The notes under the pieces were generated by a model, which made no database searches, was not told where the DNA came from, and saw only the letters and a list, made by a program, of their open reading frames with translations. A stretch of 18,707 nt of DNA from JAVBMU01 sp031551755 (GTDB lineage: Bacteria > Actinomycetota > Actinomycetes > Actinomycetales > Cellulomonadaceae). The first letter of the stretch is position 1; each line of letters opens with the position of its first letter. Shown here one piece after another: positions 1 through 7,182 of the stretch. Made by a program: the position numbers and the translations under genes. The stretch is from contig JAVBNE010000033.1 of NCBI GenBank assembly GCA_031551755.1, positions 1 through 18,707 on the forward strand. Reading direction: 5' to 3'.

Positions 1-1176
1 GTACTGCTCCAGCGCATTGTGAAGATCCTCGTAAAAGCCGTAAAAGCCCGAGTGTACCTTGGTATCCAGGAAGTCGCGGGATTGAAAATTGCCGAAAATA
101 TCCCGCTGCCAGTCGGGGCTCATGCCGATTTCGCCGTTGAGTATGTAGCCGAGTTTGCCGCCCGTGCCCCGCAGCGTAACCAGAATCAGATTGTAGTCCG
201 AGTCGCCGACCGTAATGGTTTTGTCGGCGATTGCAAAGGCCAGGTCGTCGTCGCTGCCAATGAGCCCCTTGTAGCCGGTCTGGTTTTTGGGATGGCCGGG
301 GTAGCTGAACAGCTTGATCTTTTCCTCCGCAAAGCCGAGCTTTCGATAGGCGTCCTCGATATAAAAGCCGTGTCGTGCTCGCACATCTTTTGCATTCTGA
401 TTCGCGTTCTCGCGGTTATAGGCCGCCATGCTGAGAACCGACGAGACAAGTGCAAGGTCAGCGCTGTAAACGCTGGAATCCGAAGTAAACAGCCCGTCGC
501 CCCATTCCACATCGACCGACATCTCCCGGTCGGCGGCCCAAAACATCAAATGTTTTGTCTCGATAGCGGGTATTCGGGCGGTATCCATAGTACCAAAATA
601 CCCCTGCTGTCCGCCTACGTTGTAAAGCCCATAAAACGGCAGAGCATAAGGCGTTCCGCCATTCATCCCCCACGCCATCGGCATACTCACCCATTCGACA
701 TACTCCGACGGCAGCGATGCCGTTTCGATGCCGGGAAAATAGAGGCGGAACTCGCCTGCGTTGTCCATACCGTAGGGCGTTGAGGCGATGTAGCGGGTCC
801 CTTCTGAGATCCACTCCTCACCCTCTGTTTTCTCCACATCGAGTTCGGCCACCTGCATGGAATACTCAAAGTCGCTGAGCTTGGTAAGCTTCTCAAACCG
901 CCCGCTGAAGGAACACACATAGACTGTCCCGTTGGGATAATTTTCTCCAAAGTCGGGGTCCCAGTCGTGGAAATCCCCGTAAAACGTGCCGTCGGGGTTG
1001 ATGGTCAATTCGGTGCCCCAGGCGCCCACGCCGCTTGCAAAAGAAAACCCCGGCAACCCCGAAAAGACGGCTTTGGGGTTTATTGCAGGCGCGGCCATCG
1101 CTGTATGTCCGGTGCACAGCGTGATAATGATAGTCACAGTCAGTAATGAGTGCAACAGCTGTGTTATTTTCTTCAT
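1..1176 (-). CDS. Secreted class 3 lipase-like protein (3' end outside window)
   Basis: The open frame runs from an ATG at 1176 to the left edge with no stop, giving 392 residues of a longer protein. A signal peptide is clear: KK, a hydrophobic stretch, then an AMA-AP signal peptidase I site near residue 28, so the product is probably exported without a lipid anchor. The region around residues 285-392 resembles the start of a class 3 (fungal-type) lipase alpha/beta hydrolase: LVSSVLSMAAYNRE, then LILVTLRGTGG with the RGT of the oxyanion-hole strand at residues 336-338, then VHSGFYGFYEDLH from residue 374, matching the family's vHxGF segment. The GxSxG nucleophile motif would lie beyond the edge, so catalysis cannot be confirmed. 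Residues 29-270 match nothing I recognise. A GGAG lies 8-10 bases before the start. It is the last visible gene of the left minus-strand run, 54 bp after a lipoprotein gene. Confidence 0.7.
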   Translation of the reverse strand, partial: MKKITQLLHSLLTVTIIITLCTGHTAMAAPAINPKAVFSGLPGFSFASGVGAWGTELTINPDGTFYGDFHDWDPDFGENYPNGTVYVCSFSGRFEKLTKLSDFEYSMQVAELDVEKTEGEEWISEGTRYIASTPYGMDNAGEFRLYFPGIETASLPSEYVEWVSMPMAWGMNGGTPYALPFYGLYNVGGQQGYFGTMDTARIPAIETKHLMFWAADREMSVDVEWGDGLFTSDSSVYSADLALVSSVLSMAAYNRENANQNAKDVRARHGFYIEDAYRKLGFAEEKIKLFSYPGHPKNQTGYKGLIGSDDDLAFAIADKTITVGDSDYNLILVTLRGTGGKLGYILNGEIGMSPDWQRDIFGNFQSRDFLDTKVHSGFYGFYEDLHNALEQY

Positions 1177-1230
1177 ATTAAACACTCCGGTCGGTATATC
1201 CAAAATACGATGCAGCCACAACACTTTGTC

Positions 1231-2541
1231 TCAGCGAACCAACTCCATAATAGGCACTGGGTGCCAGCCGATATCTGCGGCCAATTTGCCGTCTTCATCT
1301 GTTTCAAAAAACTTCTCCAACTCCTGTATGCTGCCCTCCCAAAGAAAGAACTGAAGACCGGTTATACATTCGGCGCCCGGATGAGCGCCGCCGCTTTCGA
1401 GCAGAAAGGGGAAGAAGAAAGGTGCATCCTGTGCGTCATAAGCATTTTCGTTATACCAAAAGGACGCAATCTCTGTGTAATCGTCTTCAGCCGTATAGAG
1501 CCTGACCGTGCGGTCATTCGAATTGCCCAAAAATGTTACATCACTTGATTCGTATGTATGAACAAGGGAAAAATCCTTATTAAAGGTAACCTCTGTTTCG
1601 GGTGTAACAATAAAATTATATAAGACGCAATTTACATCGCCAACTCCCTCGGGAGCATGTAAAAATGTCTTGTACACGCTGGAGATTATAACGGTTAAAC
1701 CTGGGATTTCAGGTACGCTGATCTCCACTCTGCCAAATCCTGTATTCCCCGAGGGCGTGTCGATGGCTCCGCCATTGCCGCCGCCTGCACCGCCGGCGGC
1801 GGAAGCAGCGCTCGATGCGGCTTCGCCGGAAAACCCAATGGTGTCAATATGCCGGACTTCCAGAAAACCGCCCGAGCTGTCAGGCACAATGACGGTTACA
1901 AGATCATTTTCATCCCAGGAATTAAAGTCTTCTTCGTTTTCCACACGCTGATAAGTTTTATCCTGCAAAGAATAGATATAGTTAATATACCCAACATCCT
2001 CAAAATCCGGAGCATCCTCCGGCGTTATCTGTAAAAGCCATCCGGAAGAACCCCCATTCATCATCAGTATGCTGACAATACGGTCGTTTTCATAGCTTAT
2101 CATCATCCCCAAGTTATCGTACATGGCCGCAACAAGGCCCGAAAAGAAGCTGTCCCATTCCTCGGCCGATATGTTAAAATACGCCCCCAATTGACCGACC
2201 GGACGACCTATTTTCTCTGCGACTTCGTCTGCGGTCATTTTGCGATACGTTTTGAAATCGATTGCCTTGGATCGGCCTCTGTCTTCCCAGTTCCACTCGT
2301 CATCGGCTTCACCCAAAATTGCTTCCACCTCGGTGCGGGGCATTCCGTGGTAAAGAATATCCTCACCATTTTGGAAATAAGGACCCTCGATTTGGGCCGC
2401 CGCACCCTCTGATTCATCCGGCTCGCTTGGTGAAAGCGACGGCGACGGACTCAGTATCTTGTCCGCATACGGCGCGTTTCCGCAGCCTGCTGTTGAAAGC
2501 GCCATAGCAAGCGTCAAGATGACGCATATCAGTTTTTTCAT
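1231..2541 (-). CDS. Lipoprotein of unknown function with SmpA/BLIP-like N-terminal motif
   Basis: This encodes 436 residues. The start is placed at the ATG at 2541 because GAAGGAGACGACT precedes it and it begins MKKLICVILTLAMALSTAGC, a type II signal peptide with its lipidated Cys at position 20. An acidic, Ser/Pro-rich linker follows. Then comes ILYHGMPRTEVEAILGEADDEW, which has the G-x-x-x-x-E-V-x-x-x-L-G pattern of SmpA/BLIP-like folds; this is motif resemblance only. A flexible Ala/Gly-rich stretch (GGAGGGNGGA) separates it from a C-terminal half with beta-rich character. That layout suggests two extracytoplasmic domains joined by a linker. The gene lies 47 bp after the duplicated-domain lipoprotein and 54 bp before the lipase-like gene. 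I do not recognise the whole protein, so no enzymatic role is proposed. Confidence 0.8.
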   Translation of the reverse strand: MKKLICVILTLAMALSTAGCGNAPYADKILSPSPSLSPSEPDESEGAAAQIEGPYFQNGEDILYHGMPRTEVEAILGEADDEWNWEDRGRSKAIDFKTYRKMTADEVAEKIGRPVGQLGAYFNISAEEWDSFFSGLVAAMYDNLGMMISYENDRIVSILMMNGGSSGWLLQITPEDAPDFEDVGYINYIYSLQDKTYQRVENEEDFNSWDENDLVTVIVPDSSGGFLEVRHIDTIGFSGEAASSAASAAGGAGGGNGGAIDTPSGNTGFGRVEISVPEIPGLTVIISSVYKTFLHAPEGVGDVNCVLYNFIVTPETEVTFNKDFSLVHTYESSDVTFLGNSNDRTVRLYTAEDDYTEIASFWYNENAYDAQDAPFFFPFLLESGGAHPGAECITGLQFFLWEGSIQELEKFFETDEDGKLAADIGWHPVPIMELVR

Positions 2542-2588
2542 AGTCGTCTCCTTCATCAATCTCATTTTACTGTGCCGCAATCCTCCTG

Positions 2589-4016
2589 TTAGTCATAGTG
2601 CCTTCTGGTTTCAGACAGGATGTTCAGGAGAGCGTCCGTGTCCTTCCACATATCATCGCCGTAGCTTCTTAATTCCTCAAAGCTGCGCGTAGCCACGGCA
2701 TATACATTTAGAACATCGGCTATTTCGCTTTTAGTGAATATAACCCAAACACCCTGGTAATCACCATAATTGAGCAAAACACATTGTGTTCCCTCAAAAT
2801 CCTTATGTGAAGGGCACTCTGCGACGTAAGTCATACCGCTGGCGGCCGCAAACCATTCCACCCCCACCAGATTGTTAATCCATTGAGGGATCATAAACGG
2901 AGCTCGTTCTGTGATATCGTCGTTCCACTGGGCGAGCTGTTCTTTGGTTAATTTTCCGGGAGCTTCGTCAACAAAATCATCATAGTCGCTTTCGTCCATA
3001 AACGCTCTGAAGACATTATCAGCCTCTGTATTTATACTAAATATCTCAACAGAGTTTGGATTATTGGGCGTAATGCCATTATAGTCTGTTGCATATACCA
3101 TAGTTTCCTCAGGAGTGCCCGCAAGTCTTTGTAAAAAAGGATGGGCTTTTTGCTGAAGATCCTGAGCAACAGAGGTGGAAACAGATGCCAGGTATTCATC
3201 AAGGGCTATCTTCATTTCAACGGGAGGGGAATCTGTGTTGCCCGCGCCGTTCTGCAGTAAATCATCAGCGTCAGCAGGCGCGATCCAGCTGTCATAATGC
3301 GCCCTGCCTTCGGTCAGTCTGTTCAAGATTTGCTCCATCTCTTCCCCAAAGTTCTCAAATCCTCGGCTTGCTATGACATTTACACGAAGCGAGTTCGCAA
3401 TCGCATTTTCTGAAAAGATGACCCAGATCGATAAATCGTTGCTGTAATTCAACACAACACATCTTGTGCCTGCAAAATCTTTGTGCGAAAGGCATTCTGT
3501 GGAAAAATTCAGAGTGCCGCTCGCGGCCGATTGCGCTAACCCATATTGATTGGCAATCATTTGGGGCAAGATGAGTGCCGCTTGTTCTCCAATGTCCGCA
3601 AGCTGTTCTTCCGTCAAATCGTCGGGTACATCTTCAAGATAATCCGTACCCAATAAGGCTCTCAGTACTTCATTCGTTTCCGCGTTAACGGTAAACACAT
3701 CAATAGATTGCAGATTGTCTGGGGTAGTTTCACGGTAGGTTGCGGCAATCACCATCACCTCGTGATCAGCTGTGTTTACAAGCCTTGTAAAATAGGGGTC
3801 GGCTCTCAGGTTGATTTTCCGTGCCTGCTCTGTGGCAACATATATCAAATAATCGTCAAGCGACAGTGCCGAGTTATTTTCTCCGATGCCTGGCACACTG
3901 CTTTCCATAGAAGAAGCGTGGGGGGCATTACTCTCACAAGCAGCAAGACTGCAAACAAGAAATATGGACAAAAACAGAAGCACAACTCTTCTGCCTTTTG
4001 GTGTTGTTTGGTTCAT
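2589..4016 (-). CDS. Lipoprotein with two tandem copies of a ~200-residue domain
   Basis: This encodes 475 residues from an ATG preceded by TAAGGAGAGATGAT. A type II signal peptide ends in CSLAAC with the lipid Cys at residue 27. The rest is an internal duplication: residues 53-242 and 272-475 align along their length. Each copy starts L-D-(D/E)-Y-L, carries a TxDNLQSIDVF / NPNSVEIFSI strand, a DLTEEQLA / KLTKEQLA helix and the signature ECxSHKDFxGTxCVxLNY followed by a (I/V)WVIF strand, and ends (R/T)RxHYD. Each signature has two Cys 11 apart (175/186 and 401/412), a plausible disulfide in an exported domain. Copy 2 is diverged but co-linear. A short Gly/Asn/Pro-containing linker (about 243-271) joins them. 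The fold is not recognised. It sits in the same tightly packed minus-strand run of envelope genes. Confidence 0.85.
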   Translation of the reverse strand: MNQTTPKGRRVVLLFLSIFLVCSLAACESNAPHASSMESSVPGIGENNSALSLDDYLIYVATEQARKINLRADPYFTRLVNTADHEVMVIAATYRETTPDNLQSIDVFTVNAETNEVLRALLGTDYLEDVPDDLTEEQLADIGEQAALILPQMIANQYGLAQSAASGTLNFSTECLSHKDFAGTRCVVLNYSNDLSIWVIFSENAIANSLRVNVIASRGFENFGEEMEQILNRLTEGRAHYDSWIAPADADDLLQNGAGNTDSPPVEMKIALDEYLASVSTSVAQDLQQKAHPFLQRLAGTPEETMVYATDYNGITPNNPNSVEIFSINTEADNVFRAFMDESDYDDFVDEAPGKLTKEQLAQWNDDITERAPFMIPQWINNLVGVEWFAAASGMTYVAECPSHKDFEGTQCVLLNYGDYQGVWVIFTKSEIADVLNVYAVATRSFEELRSYGDDMWKDTDALLNILSETRRHYD

Positions 4017-4065
4017 ATCATCTCTCCTTAAACATCGTAATTACCTCCAAGCCTATCTGTCAGGC

Positions 4066-4470
4066 CTATTTCTTTTCAAATATCGCCGATTCGTCTCCGT
4101 AGTAGACATATCCGCTTTTGGCTTCGAGGTATACGGTAAGCGTCTCATCGTCGTTCAGTTTAGCCGTAATTTTGTATGCTTTATTTTTCTCTTTTGCCAG
4201 CAAATCGGAAACGGAGCTTTTCCCGCCGCTAATGGAAAGTATGTATTGATCTCCGCTTTTCTTGTAGGTTCCTGTGTATTCCCAGTCCATGGAAAGATCA
4301 ACCGTTCCATCGGAAGAGAAAGTCAGCTCGCCAATATCAAAGCGCAAAGAGTCGCAGTTATAGGTGCCGGATAGATCCGGCAGGTCGCTGCCGCCGCCTC
4401 CGCTGCAGCCGGCAAGCAGCAGCGCGGCCATGCAGAAGCAAAGCGGAAAAACACGGGTTTTTATTTGCAT
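4066..4470 (-). CDS. Small lipoprotein, LSGTY beta-rich type
   Basis: This encodes 134 residues starting MQIKTRVFPLCF, with GAAGGAG upstream. The lipobox LLLAGC places the lipidated Cys at residue 22, followed by a Gly-rich spacer. The mature part is a short beta-strand protein: LSGTYNCDSLRF, then LTFSSDGTVDLS, then YTGTYKKSGDQYILS. The pattern SGTY / TFSSDG / GTYK recurs in the neighbouring 103-residue lipoprotein, so the two are probably diverged paralogs. This arrangement resembles the small lipocalin-like or DUF5640-type lipoproteins of Firmicutes, a resemblance I cannot test. Only 6 bp separate it from the preceding gene, so the two are almost certainly co-transcribed. Confidence 0.8.
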   Translation of the reverse strand: MQIKTRVFPLCFCMAALLLAGCSGGGGSDLPDLSGTYNCDSLRFDIGELTFSSDGTVDLSMDWEYTGTYKKSGDQYILSISGGKSSVSDLLAKEKNKAYKITAKLNDDETLTVYLEAKSGYVYYGDESAIFEKK

Positions 4471-4476
4471 TTTCGA

Positions 4477-4788
4477 TTACTCCTTCACAAATTCGGTACC
4501 TTCAATAAAGATAGAGCTACCGCTTTTCTCAAATTTACAGTTCCATGTATACTCCATGCCAAGCAGGTTATAGGTAATACTCATGGCATCTTCGTCTAAT
4601 TTATATGTACCGGAAGCGTTGATGCCAAACGCCGACATGGTTACGTTATTATCGCCGCTGAAGGTAAAGGTTTGTGCGATTATCCCCTTTGATTTGTATG
4701 TGCCGCTCAGTTTATTGTTGGTGGAGCACGCTGCCAGAAAGGTCAAGATAAGGCAGAACAAAAGAACTATAGTGATAACTTTTTTCAT
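4477..4788 (-). CDS. Small lipoprotein, LSGTY beta-rich type (paralog of its neighbour)
   Basis: This encodes 103 residues. The start is set at ATG 4788 (MKKVITIVLLFC) because GAGGG stands 8-12 bases upstream; an in-frame TTG at 4809 has no good binding site. The lipobox FLAAC gives a lipid Cys at residue 21. The mature region LSGTYKSKG, FTFSGDNNVTMS, ASGTYKLDEDAMSITY alternates strands like its 134-residue downstream neighbour. The ending FIEGTEFVKE leaves a compact domain of about 80 residues, small for anything but a single beta sandwich or half barrel. Its partner or ligand is unknown. It lies 17 bp after the propeller lipoprotein gene. Confidence 0.8.
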   Translation of the reverse strand: MKKVITIVLLFCLILTFLAACSTNNKLSGTYKSKGIIAQTFTFSGDNNVTMSAFGINASGTYKLDEDAMSITYNLLGMEYTWNCKFEKSGSSIFIEGTEFVKE

Positions 4789-4805
4789 AACATTACCCTC
4801 AAGTC

Positions 4806-5864
4806 TCAAGATTTCGACATACTACCGCTGACAAGCTGCCTATCCGAACCGTCGGTTCGCATCCTGTACATGTCATCGCCATTGTAATGGTATATCCAGC
4901 CGTCCGCGATATTGATGTACCCACCGTCGCCCTCATATATTTTCATCTGCTCTGAGCCATCGGGGCGCATTCTGTTGATGGAGCCATCGTGCGCAATATA
5001 GTAGATCCAACCATCGTTGTAGTTAAAACGGCTGCTGAAGTCATCGCCGACCCTTGTTTGCTCTGAGCCGTCCAGACGCATTTTCCAAATCGCTTCGCCA
5101 TCCTCCAACGTGTTGTAGTACGCCCAATCACCGATTATATCAATATAATCTCCCTGCTCCTCATTGAGCTTCGTTTGCTCCGAGCCGTCGGTACGCATCT
5201 TATAAATCGTCCATCCGTCGTCGCCGTTGCTGTAATAAATCCAATCGTCTACGACGGCAAATCTTTCACACTCGGCATCGTTGAGTTTCGTATTCTCCGT
5301 GCCGTCTGTGCGAACTCTGTAAATACTGTAATCAGCGTTATTCCCGTTTCCGTAGTATATCCAATCATTAACGACCACCAGGTTAAAGCTGAATACATTG
5401 TTCAGCTTTGTTCGTTCAGCGCCATCGGCGCGGATTTTGAATATCTTTCCGTCGTCGCTTCCCGCAAAAGCGTCGCTTGCAATAGCGTAATAGACCCAAC
5501 CCTCCAAAACATTGATATATGTGCTGCGATCTTCATTTATTTTTGTGTGTTCAGTTCCGTCCGAATGCATTTTATAGATTTTATCACCGTCGTTTTTGTT
5601 GATATAATATACCCAGCCGTCCTCATATGCGACAAACCCGCTGTTGTTTATATTCCCCGGCGTGTTGCCGTAAACGCCGCTGTCCGAACCGCTTTGCTCA
5701 TTCGGAGACTTAGTTTGAGATTTTGAATCAGGGGGCACCGTTCCGCCAGTGGCTGACGGTTTCGGATTGGAATATGTATACGGCGCGCCGCCGCAACCGG
5801 CGAGCGTCGCCAACAGGATGAGCGCTATCAACAGAGAAGCCGCCCTGGTCATTCCTATTTTCAT
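4806..5864 (-). CDS. Seven-repeat beta-propeller lipoprotein (DUF5050-like)
   Basis: This encodes 352 residues. The start at ATG 5864 is chosen because MKIGMTRAASLLIALILL leads into the lipobox TLAGC (Cys 24) and GCGAGG lies just upstream. A Ser/Thr/Pro/Gly-rich tether is followed by seven tandem repeats of roughly 40-45 residues with the consensus (G/D)W(I/V)YY...(D/G)...I(Y/F)(K/R)(M/I/V)R.DG(S/T)E.TKLN. The first repeat is GWVYYINKNDGDKIYKMHSDG and the seventh is GWIYHYNGDDMYRMRTDG. This is the DUF5050 / WxYY-DGxxxxxL pattern that folds as propeller blades, and seven copies would close a seven-bladed ring. Such propellers usually bind proteins, glycans or peptidoglycan outside the cell; here that is inference. 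It is 13 bp after the membrane zinc-ribbon gene. Confidence 0.88.
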   Translation of the reverse strand: MKIGMTRAASLLIALILLATLAGCGGAPYTYSNPKPSATGGTVPPDSKSQTKSPNEQSGSDSGVYGNTPGNINNSGFVAYEDGWVYYINKNDGDKIYKMHSDGTEHTKINEDRSTYINVLEGWVYYAIASDAFAGSDDGKIFKIRADGAERTKLNNVFSFNLVVVNDWIYYGNGNNADYSIYRVRTDGTENTKLNDAECERFAVVDDWIYYSNGDDGWTIYKMRTDGSEQTKLNEEQGDYIDIIGDWAYYNTLEDGEAIWKMRLDGSEQTRVGDDFSSRFNYNDGWIYYIAHDGSINRMRPDGSEQMKIYEGDGGYINIADGWIYHYNGDDMYRMRTDGSDRQLVSGSMSKS

Positions 5865-5877
5865 TTCATATACCTCG

Positions 5878-6513
5878 CTATCCTTGCAGCTTTTCACCGC
5901 AGCTCTGGCAAAACTTGTCGCCAAGATCAAACGCCGCCCCGCAGGTTCCGCAAAACTTTTTCTCCGAAGGGGCGGTGGGCTGCACCAGCTTTTCGCCCTG
6001 TTTCACCAGTTCAATTCTCACATTGGGATCGGCCTCACGGAAGGCAGCCTTGACCGCCTCGATAAATCCTCGCATGGCTTCGATGCCAGCCCGGCGGGTC
6101 ACGCCGTCCTTTTCCCGCCAGCGTTCGATACGCGCGACTGCGCGCAGCCCATTCTCCTGTGGGATAAACGTAACGCTCCCGGTAAAGGCATCGCCCTCGC
6201 CAGTGGTCTTGATACTGCTGCTGCGCTCATAAATCAGTCTGTTCGCCTCTTCCTTCATTTTGTACCGTCCGCCGAGAAACGTACCCTTAACCGAATCATC
6301 AAGCGGAATATGTACAGACAGAGCCTGCCGCACCTGTTTGGCTGACGCCGCGGTAGTGAACACCACTTCTTGATGCGTCAGAGCCAGCTGCTCCTCGTAC
6401 TGCTTTTTGAAAAACAGGTTTCGCTTCGCTTTTTGCTTGATGGAGTAGTACAGCCAAAAGAAAACAAACAGCAGGGCGAAGCCACCTAAACCGTAAAGAA
6501 TTCCTTCGTTCAT
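5878..6513 (-). CDS. Membrane-anchored protein with C-terminal zinc ribbon
   Basis: This encodes 211 residues. One transmembrane helix (about residues 7-25, LYGLGGFALLFVFFWLYY) is followed by a basic stretch, placing the bulk in the cytoplasm. Residues 45-170 form an alpha/beta domain with no motif I recognise (QVRQALSVHIPLDDSVKGTF; GSVTFIPQENGLRAVARIERW). The end is a zinc ribbon, CGTCG...CQSCG, with Cys at 188, 191, 202 and 205. The start ATG overlaps the TGA of the 74-residue gene by 4 bp (ATGA), so the two are translationally coupled. A second free-standing zinc-ribbon protein is encoded two genes upstream, and the two may work together. Function unknown. Confidence 0.82.
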   Translation of the reverse strand: MNEGILYGLGGFALLFVFFWLYYSIKQKAKRNLFFKKQYEEQLALTHQEVVFTTAASAKQVRQALSVHIPLDDSVKGTFLGGRYKMKEEANRLIYERSSSIKTTGEGDAFTGSVTFIPQENGLRAVARIERWREKDGVTRRAGIEAMRGFIEAVKAAFREADPNVRIELVKQGEKLVQPTAPSEKKFCGTCGAAFDLGDKFCQSCGEKLQG

Positions 6514-6734
6514 TGCTTGTTCTCTCTGTTTTTATTGACTGCTTTTGAAATGGCGCTGCCTGCGGCGTCAACGCCTTTACCGATCAGCTTCTCAATGAAG
6601 CGGATTGCAATCCAGCCAATTACTGTTACTGCAATACCTGCAAGCACTCCAAGCACGGGACCCAGTTTTACCACAGCTAAAATCCCCACGAGAACCCCAA
6701 TGATAATTGCGTTCGGCGCATACGTTTTTTTCAT
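6510..6734 (-). CDS. Small two-helix membrane protein
   Basis: This encodes 74 residues from an ATG with a near-perfect AGGAGG seven bases upstream, the strongest binding site in the left block. Two hydrophobic segments (about residues 9-25 and 28-46) form a helical hairpin. A basic, charged C-terminal tail (KAVNKNRENKQ) should lie in the cytoplasm. It has no cysteines or catalytic motifs. Its TGA overlaps the start of the membrane zinc-ribbon gene, indicating coupled synthesis. It could be a small partner or anchor for that protein; that is inference from position only. Confidence 0.75.
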   Translation of the reverse strand: MKKTYAPNAIIIGVLVGILAVVKLGPVLGVLAGIAVTVIGWIAIRFIEKLIGKGVDAAGSAISKAVNKNRENKQ

Positions 6735-6782
6735 GAGTTTACCTCCTAAATTGTTTTAATATTAATAGATACCTTAATCCAA

Positions 6783-6959
6783 TCATTTTTCCTCTTCTTT
6801 ATTTGATTTTTGCGATGTGTCATTTTCAATATTGGCTGGCAGAGGTTTCGGTTGTATTTTCGATAAATCTCCGGTTCCCATACTGCGGGTCACAGCTCCG
6901 CACGCAGGGCAAAACCTTGCGTCATCCCTGCATCTTGATCCGCATTCCTTGCAAAACAT
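6783..6959 (-). CDS. Small zinc-ribbon protein, first gene of the left operon
   Basis: This encodes 58 residues. The start is the ATG at 6959 (MFCKECGSRC) because GGGAGGG lies a few bases before it; an upstream in-frame start at 6983 would overlap the ribosome binding site. The fold is a classic double-knuckle ribbon, CKECG...CPACG, with Cys at 3, 6, 17 and 20, as in the zinc_ribbon/DZR families. The remaining 35 residues are polar and probably disordered (NIENDTSQKSNKEEEK). It has no membrane segment, so it is cytoplasmic. It is the promoter-proximal gene downstream of the divergent control region, with a predicted leader of about 48 bases. Confidence 0.75.
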   Translation of the reverse strand: MFCKECGSRCRDDARFCPACGAVTRSMGTGDLSKIQPKPLPANIENDTSQKSNKEEEK

Positions 6960-7014
6960 AGAATCCCTCCCGGCAGTATGCAAATTTTTTAGCAGTATAT
7001 GCTATTTACATTTG

Positions 7015-7043
7015 ATTATAGCGAAGCGGGCTGGAGAACACCC
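7015..7043 (-). promoter_or_regulatory. Predicted minus-strand promoter for the envelope operon
   Basis: A perfect TATAAT on the minus strand occupies 7015-7020, putting the transcript start near 7008, about 48 bases before the zinc-ribbon ATG. There is no acceptable TTGACA at the usual 16-18 bp spacing. Instead a 19-bp site begins 20 bp upstream of the -10 box. A strong -10 without a -35 is typical of activator-dependent promoters. Confidence 0.6.
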
Positions 7044-7113
7044 CACACAATCGGGTAGTTTCATGATTTTCCAGGCGAAATATTTCAAGCGATGACTACC
7101 TGATTGTGTGGGG
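7041..7113. repeat. Inverted pair of 19-bp sites between divergent promoters
   Basis: The left arm 7041-7059 (ccccacacaatcgggtagt) and right arm 7095-7113 (actacctgattgtgtgggg) are reverse complements with one mismatch in 19. They are separated by 35 bp, which holds a small palindrome, gaaatatttc. Each arm ends exactly 20 bp from a TATAAT of the promoter firing away from it, so each is centred close to -42. The 20-bp spacers themselves are unrelated in sequence, so selection appears to act on the arms and their distance. No flanking target duplication was seen, which argues against a miniature transposon. The probable role is two identical activator sites in class II position. Confidence 0.7.
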
Positions 7114-7146
7114 AAAGTTAAATAATAGTATGGTATAATGTTCTTT
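7111..7146 (+). promoter_or_regulatory. Predicted plus-strand promoter of the signalling operon (extended -10)
   Basis: TGGTATAAT at 7131-7139 is an extended -10 element (TGnTATAAT), placing the start of transcription near 7146. No -35 hexamer is visible at the right distance; the 19-bp right arm ends at 7113, 20 bp before the -10. The ATG at 7138 lies inside this -10, which is why translation must begin downstream. The leader would be about 37-40 bases with AAGGGGG as ribosome binding site. Confidence 0.6.
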
Positions 7147-7182
7147 ATACACAGCTTCAAAACGCACCGGAAGGGGGATCGT

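Noticed and set aside
19..783. A long plus-strand open frame opposite the lipase-like gene
   Set aside because: The minus strand is continuously open with a signal peptide and lipase landmarks; the plus-strand product is low-complexity and has no ribosome binding site.
5175..5726. Plus-strand open frame of 183 codons opposite the propeller lipoprotein
   Set aside because: It is a shadow of the repetitive propeller gene: opposite-strand repeats read as VIS/VVYP-type strings, with no ribosome binding site.
7041..7113. The inverted repeat as a rho-independent terminator or a miniature transposon
   Set aside because: There is a 35-base loop, no T-run after the stem, and no target-site duplication beside the arms; its placement relative to two promoters is better explained by protein binding.
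7138..7182. ATG at 7138 as the sensor start
   Set aside because: It lies inside the TATAAT at 7134-7139 and has no ribosome binding site; AAGGGGG serves GTG 7183 or TTG 7186.
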